Origin: Candidatus Poseidoniales archaeon
GTDB lineage: Archaea; Thermoplasmatota; Poseidoniia; Poseidoniales; Thalassarchaeaceae
Reading direction: 5' to 3'
Assembly (NCBI GenBank): GCA_028821815.1
Contig: JAPKEY010000042.1
Location: 1-9,997 of the forward strand
DNA: 9,997 nt
Part shown: positions 6,384 to 9,997 of the stretch, piece after piece
How positions within the stretch are numbered: position 1 is the first letter of the stretch
How the letters are laid out: each line of letters opens with the position of its first letter
Notes under the pieces: model-generated
The model's database searches: none
The model's input: only the letters and a program-made list of their open reading frames with translations
What the model was told of the DNA's origin: nothing
Program-made: the position numbers and the translations under genes

Positions 6384-8033
6384 GTGTCCGACGAGATTTG
6401 GGAGGCAGAAATCCTCGAGGCCGAGGTCTACGAAGAGTGGATTGAAGAGCCCCTAGAATCCATCGAGCGCAGAGAAAAGCGCCAACTCGACATCGCTCTT
6501 GCTAGCACTGGAGCCATCGTCGTCGCCTTCACTATTTTTGCAGCGATGTGGGGTTCGGTTGGTGGCCATATGATGGCTAATTCTGACACCAGCCCAGGCT
6601 CACCTTTCGATATTACATGGGGTGACTCCGTTTTCATGCCACGTGACCCCGGATGCATTGATCCCAATAATGGTCAAGATTTACCCGAATATGGTATTGG
6701 ATACGAACCCAGTCTAGCGATTGATGGCCATGGAAATATGTTCATCACTGCTCACAAGGATCTCCGTTGGTCGTCACCTGATGGTGGTCTTGCAAATCCA
6801 TTATCAGGTGAACCACATATCTGGCCTGATGGGTCTTGTATGGATGGTTACATGACGAGCTGGGATTATCTCGCATCTTGGTTTTGGATTACCAACGACA
6901 ATGGCACAACATGGGGACCTGGTGCTGGATTCGAACCGGTTGAAGGGACTTTCATCGAAGGTGGATTTACAGGTGGAGGTTCAGGTTCAGCCTGCCACGG
7001 AGATGAAGGCGACATCGCAGTTGATGCCATGGATCGAATCTACTACCTTGACACCTATCTAGAGGATAATTGGATCCACATCTTCAGCGATGGCGGGCAG
7101 ACCCTTGAGAGCAATTTGTGTGACCGCCAATACTCGATGGCTGCTGATGACAGGCCGTGGATTCAAGCACAGAACAATGGGATCGTACACTATCTTGGAA
7201 ACAGTGGTGTGTCCGTACCTGCTTGCAATGATGATCCAGCGCGATACTGGTACTATCGCAGTGATGACGGTGCCCAAACATGGTCGCAGTGTTATTCAAT
7301 GCCTGGCGGCTGGTCTACCATCGCTCCAGAGCGCAGTGGTGAGTATGTCTACATCGCTCAAGAAAATGCGGATAGCAGCACAGGGCATGTCCAAGTTCGG
7401 ATCTCTAGCGACACAGGCCTAAATTGGGGCGAACCTATCGAGGTAGGGCCCCGCAATGGGAATCCACCCGAGGGTTATCCACTCGTCGAAACCAATGGTG
7501 TGGGCACTGTTGCCGTTGTCTGGGCTGATTGTCCAGAAGGACCCACTGGGCCATGGGATATCCGCCTTGCCATGTCATATGACCGCGGTGAAACATGGGA
7601 ATCATGGGAGATCACACCCCCTGAATGGGAAGGCATCACCATGTATCCATTCGTCAGTATCAACGAGGACAATGTAACGCTCGTGAGCTTCTATGGAATT
7701 CCATTCAACAATACGGCCGAGGGTCAGTATGTTGCAGGTCAAGAATGGTACCTTTACTCGGGTGCCGTCCGTGAGCCTCATGAGAATGACACCTTCGAAT
7801 TTGAAATTGCAGCGATGAATGCCGATGGCTCACCTGAAGTGCTTCACACCGTCACACAGTACGAGGAAGACAATGGCGATGTTCACGCACTTCACGACTT
7901 CTTCGAGAGTGTATTCAGTCCTGACGGAAGTTGGGTTGGTATCGCTTACCAACAAAACATTGGGCTCCATCCGTTTGAGGACAATGAAGAGCAGCGTTAC
8001 ATCAAGTTCGTACGCGGGGACCTCGATGTCTGA
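6384..8033 (+). CDS. Membrane-anchored Asp-box (BNR) sialidase-like beta-propeller protein
   Basis: The product is 549 residues. An acidic cytoplasmic tail (1-33, 13 Glu or Asp) precedes one membrane helix (about 37-58) acting as an uncleaved signal anchor; the rest should lie outside the cell. Asp-box repeats (S/T-x-D-x-G-x-T-W) occur at TNDNGTTW (170-177), SDDGAQTW (293-300, one residue longer), SSDTGLNW (341-348) and SYDRGETW (398-405), with a degenerate copy FSDGGQTL (234-241). This indicates a sialidase-fold propeller. I cannot place the sialidase arginine triad or the catalytic Tyr/Glu pair, so enzymatic activity is not supported. Binding or structural roles are as likely. Seven ectodomain cysteines (91, 152, 204, 246, 281, 303, 383) could form disulfides. 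GTG 6384 is the only ATG or GTG start near the N-terminus after the in-frame stop at 6327. The gene ends nine bases before the Rieske gene. Confidence 0.78.
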   Translation: MSDEIWEAEILEAEVYEEWIEEPLESIERREKRQLDIALASTGAIVVAFTIFAAMWGSVGGHMMANSDTSPGSPFDITWGDSVFMPRDPGCIDPNNGQDLPEYGIGYEPSLAIDGHGNMFITAHKDLRWSSPDGGLANPLSGEPHIWPDGSCMDGYMTSWDYLASWFWITNDNGTTWGPGAGFEPVEGTFIEGGFTGGGSGSACHGDEGDIAVDAMDRIYYLDTYLEDNWIHIFSDGGQTLESNLCDRQYSMAADDRPWIQAQNNGIVHYLGNSGVSVPACNDDPARYWYYRSDDGAQTWSQCYSMPGGWSTIAPERSGEYVYIAQENADSSTGHVQVRISSDTGLNWGEPIEVGPRNGNPPEGYPLVETNGVGTVAVVWADCPEGPTGPWDIRLAMSYDRGETWESWEITPPEWEGITMYPFVSINEDNVTLVSFYGIPFNNTAEGQYVAGQEWYLYSGAVREPHENDTFEFEIAAMNADGSPEVLHTVTQYEEDNGDVHALHDFFESVFSPDGSWVGIAYQQNIGLHPFEDNEEQRYIKFVRGDLDV

Positions 8034-8037
8034 GGTG
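8032..8037 (+). promoter_or_regulatory. Shine-Dalgarno site for the Rieske oxygenase gene
   Basis: GAGGTG overlaps the stop codon of the propeller gene. GAGGT is six bases from ATG 8043, the same distance as at the S-component gene. It supports that start and suggests co-transcription with the gene upstream. Confidence 0.6.
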
Positions 8038-8042
8038 GGCGA

Positions 8043-9083
8043 ATGACAATCATCGATCCAGACATTCGAAAAGCAGAGACATTACCTTCGCGATATTACA
8101 CCGACTCTGCGACCTTTGAATCGATTATTTCTTCATTCGGTCAGAACTGGCACTTTGCCGCTCATCGTAGTCAATTGTCAGCCGTACAACCCATTGAAAA
8201 TTCACTCAGGGAACCGATGTTGCTCACAGAGGTTGATGGAGAAATACATTGCATCTCAAATGTATGTACACATCGTGGGATGTTGGTTTGCACAGAAAAT
8301 TCCGAATCAAAACGCCTTCAGTGCCCCTATCATGGTCGGACCTTTGGTTTGGATGGGCAATTCCGAAATATGCCAGAATTTGATGAAGTTGAGAATTTCC
8401 CCAACCCTGACGACAATCTTCGTTCGTTCCCTTTCACTGAATGGAAGGGTTTGCTCTTCAACACCATTTCAGCCACCGATTTTGAGTCGTTTATTGCAGC
8501 GGTCGAGGCGCGGGTAGGTTGGCTCCCCATCGCCAACTTCACCCCTGATCCGAGTCGCCACCGAGAATACTCAATCGATTCAAACTGGGCTTTGTATGTC
8601 GATAATTATCTCGAAGGTTTTCACATCCCATTCGTTCATGGCGATTTACACGAAGTACTCGATTACGATGCTTACAGTACTGAATTGTTCGCAGGAGGCG
8701 TATTGCAAATTGGAATCGCCAATGAAGGTGAACCATCCTTTGATCTTCCAGAAAACCATCCAGATGCAGGGCAGAACATTGCAGCTTACTATTTCTGGTT
8801 GTATCCCGGCTTGATGCTCAACTTCTATCCATGGGGCCTTTCAGTCAATCTTGTCATTCCTGAGGACACTGGCAAAACCCGTATCGTCTACCATGGATTT
8901 GTGGGTGATGCTTCGATGCTTGGCCAAGGTGCAGGTGGTGACCTTGACAAGGTTGAGGCAGAGGATCAATTCATCGTTGAGGGATGTCAGAAAGGAGTCT
9001 CTTCAGTCGCCTATGAACGTGGGCGATATTCGCCCACCAAAGAGGTCGGAGTACACCATTTCCATCGTATACTGACACAGTAA
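8043..9083 (+). CDS. Rieske non-heme iron oxygenase, catalytic (alpha) subunit family; substrate unknown
   Basis: Enzymes of this family use a Rieske [2Fe-2S] cluster and a mononuclear iron to hydroxylate or demethylate small molecules, taking electrons from a reductase. The Rieske site is CTH (Cys75, His77) plus CPYH (Cys94, His97). The iron site is DNYLEGFHIPFVH, giving His194 and His199, with Asn188 and Glu191 in conserved places. The third ligand is probably Asp308, in AEDQFIVEGCQKGVSS. The ending (YERGRYSPTKEVGVHHFHR) and 346-residue length resemble single-component-type alpha subunits near the choline monooxygenase/glycine betaine demethylase branch rather than ring dioxygenases with beta subunits, and no beta subunit is adjacent. 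No ferredoxin or reductase is in the window. The cysteine dioxygenase gene follows 44 bases later on the same strand, suggesting a shared pathway. Family confidence is high; substrate assignment would be a guess. Confidence 0.9.
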   Translation: MTIIDPDIRKAETLPSRYYTDSATFESIISSFGQNWHFAAHRSQLSAVQPIENSLREPMLLTEVDGEIHCISNVCTHRGMLVCTENSESKRLQCPYHGRTFGLDGQFRNMPEFDEVENFPNPDDNLRSFPFTEWKGLLFNTISATDFESFIAAVEARVGWLPIANFTPDPSRHREYSIDSNWALYVDNYLEGFHIPFVHGDLHEVLDYDAYSTELFAGGVLQIGIANEGEPSFDLPENHPDAGQNIAAYYFWLYPGLMLNFYPWGLSVNLVIPEDTGKTRIVYHGFVGDASMLGQGAGGDLDKVEAEDQFIVEGCQKGVSSVAYERGRYSPTKEVGVHHFHRILTQ

Positions 9084-9127
9084 TTCGTTGCGGTCAACTC
9101 TATGTTCCCCCGCACCGTCCGGAACAC

Positions 9128-9652
9128 ATGGTCGCGGTCGTCACTCTAAGCGATGAGAATCGTGACGAACTGATTGCTTGCTGCAAGGGCGTTGCAGATA
9201 CGCTTGCGTGGTTGGATTCTCTAGAGGCTAGACCCGGGCTCTCTGAATTGGGCACGCGTTTGGAATCGATGCCTGTAAATTTAGAAGCTCTTAAGGAACA
9301 CATTGGCTACACTGAATACGATGGTTATCAGCGTAACATCATCAAGAAAACAGAACATTACGAGATGGTTGCAATCACTTGGCGTGCCGGGCAAAATACA
9401 CCCATTCATGACCACGCCGGTTCAGATTGTGTATTCTTGATCGTCGAAGGAACATCAACTGAAACAACCTATGAATTGAATGACGATGATTTGGCAGTTC
9501 CTTCAGGAGTTCGAAATTATGCTCCGGGAGAAGTTTGCGCTGCAGATGAACCTGACATCCATCGCATCTCCAACGATACCGATGGTGACCTCATCAATCT
9601 GCACGTATACACACCGCCGCTTTCCGGCTTCGGTATCTACGATGCAGCTTGA
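9128..9652 (+). CDS. Cysteine dioxygenase (cupin), arginine type
   Basis: Cysteine dioxygenase adds O2 to the thiol of L-cysteine, giving cysteine sulfinate, the branch point to hypotaurine/taurine or to sulfite and pyruvate. This 174-residue cupin has the full set of key residues: iron ligands His94 and His96 (IHDH) and His145 (DIHRISN), Tyr67-x-Arg69 for the substrate carboxylate, His159 and Tyr161 in LHVYTPP. Arg69 favours cysteine over the mercaptopropionate-type substrates of glutamine-type relatives. Cys101 occupies the place of mammalian Cys93, which crosslinks to Tyr157; many bacterial enzymes have Gly there. ATG 9128 is 44 bases after the Rieske gene, so co-expression is likely. The stop is one base from the stop of the convergent minus-strand gene. 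Confidence 0.9.
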   Translation: MVAVVTLSDENRDELIACCKGVADTLAWLDSLEARPGLSELGTRLESMPVNLEALKEHIGYTEYDGYQRNIIKKTEHYEMVAITWRAGQNTPIHDHAGSDCVFLIVEGTSTETTYELNDDDLAVPSGVRNYAPGEVCAADEPDIHRISNDTDGDLINLHVYTPPLSGFGIYDAA

Positions 9653-9653
9653 C

Positions 9654-9997
9654 TCATTCCTTCTCAGGCTCGTCTGAGTCAGTGACCTTGTCAGCGGCTC
9701 CTGCTAGGAATTGTTTCTTCAAGGCATCCGCTGAAGATTCAATGGAACTTTCACCACCTTCTTCTGTAAGAGGAACAGCGATCGGTTGTGCTGGAGGTCC
9801 AGCTCCAAAGATTACCTCCGGGGTTGTGCCAGGTATTGTTGCACCCTCTCCAGAGACGGGTACAGGACTTGCACCTCCCAATTCCATCGTCGTGAATGCT
9901 GAGGTTCCTGGATTCAGTGCGAATCCAGATATGGAACTCACAACGACCAAGATTAGTGCAAGACATGCACAGCAAAGTCCACAGATGAGTTCCCATA
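9654..9997 (-). CDS. Small membrane protein with Cys-rich transmembrane helix, N-terminus beyond the right edge
   Basis: I do not recognise the family. Reading leftward, the frame is open to the window edge, so the start lies outside; the TTG at 9948-9950 falls inside the helix and is not a likely start. Visible are about 113 residues: a hydrophobic segment beginning WELICGLCCACLALILVVVS, with four cysteines in a C-x-x-C-C-x-C pattern, then a Gly/Pro/Thr-rich stretch (GGASPVPVSGEGATIPGTTP), and a charged end (ESSADALKKQFLAGAADKV then DSDEPEKE). The composition suggests a membrane-anchored protein with a flexible tail. Sidedness is uncertain because the N-terminus is missing. The gene converges on the cysteine dioxygenase gene with one base between the stops, leaving no room for a terminator. 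Confidence 0.6.
   Translation of the reverse strand, partial: WELICGLCCACLALILVVVSSISGFALNPGTSAFTTMELGGASPVPVSGEGATIPGTTPEVIFGAGPPAQPIAVPLTEEGGESSIESSADALKKQFLAGAADKVTDSDEPEKE

Noticed and set aside
6321..6393. tRNA-like stretch (GTTAGAGCGTCGGTTTCATGATG), reminiscent of a tRNA-Met D-arm and anticodon arm, possibly with an intron closing at CCGACG.
   Set aside because: No T-arm (GGTTCRA-like) or acceptor 3' half follows, the D-stem does not pair properly, and the 3' part is coding sequence of the next gene.
6384..8033. Active sialidase (neuraminidase) annotation.
   Set aside because: Asp boxes show only the fold; the arginine triad and catalytic Tyr/Glu could not be identified.
9751..9996. 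Second minus-strand open frame at the right edge.
   Set aside because: It overlaps the 9654-9997 frame, which has a coherent membrane helix and Pro/Gly-rich tail; the alternative has shadow-like Trp, Cys and Arg composition.

Overview
The window looks archaeal. It carries the C-terminal part of GatE, a subunit of the archaea-specific Glu-tRNA(Gln) amidotransferase GatDE, and a Pth2-type peptidyl-tRNA hydrolase. It also carries large anchored or secreted beta-propeller proteins rich in Asn, Asp, Thr and Trp. Gene packing is tight, GC content is moderate, and GTG starts occur. A marine Thermoplasmatota lineage such as Poseidoniales (Marine Group II) fits this style, but that placement is inference from gene content and was not tested with a tree.

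Layout. Bases 1-1136 hold the 3' part of gatE, cut by the left edge. Overlapping its stop by one base is a 662-residue exported protein (1136-3124) with a PQQ-type beta-propeller, two membrane helices and a C-terminal DUF4430/transcobalamin-like domain. A GC-rich hairpin followed by a short T-tract (3160-3181) separates it from an energy-coupling factor (ECF) vitamin transporter. Here EcfT and both ATPases are fused into one 653-residue chain (3222-5183). The substrate-binding S component follows with a GTGA overlap (5180-5944), and pth2 (5945-6313) abuts that with no gap. Next comes a membrane-anchored Asp-box (sialidase-like) propeller protein (6384-8033). After it are a Rieske non-heme iron oxygenase (8043-9083) and a cysteine dioxygenase (9128-9652). 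The right edge holds a convergent minus-strand gene for a small membrane protein, truncated at its N-terminus (9654-9997).

How the genes may work together. The most interesting unit is 1136-5944. An extracytoplasmic capture protein ending in a transcobalamin-like domain sits beside a single-chain ECF energy module and an S component with features of the CbrT-like group. I infer an uptake system for cobalamin or another corrinoid. The second unit, 8043-9652, pairs a Rieske oxygenase with an arginine-type cysteine dioxygenase. It may oxidise cysteine-derived or related small organic compounds, but the Rieske substrate cannot be read from sequence.

No CRISPR array, insertion sequence, complete tRNA or rRNA was seen. 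No gene-free stretch exceeds 100 bases; the longest is 97 bases (3125-3221).
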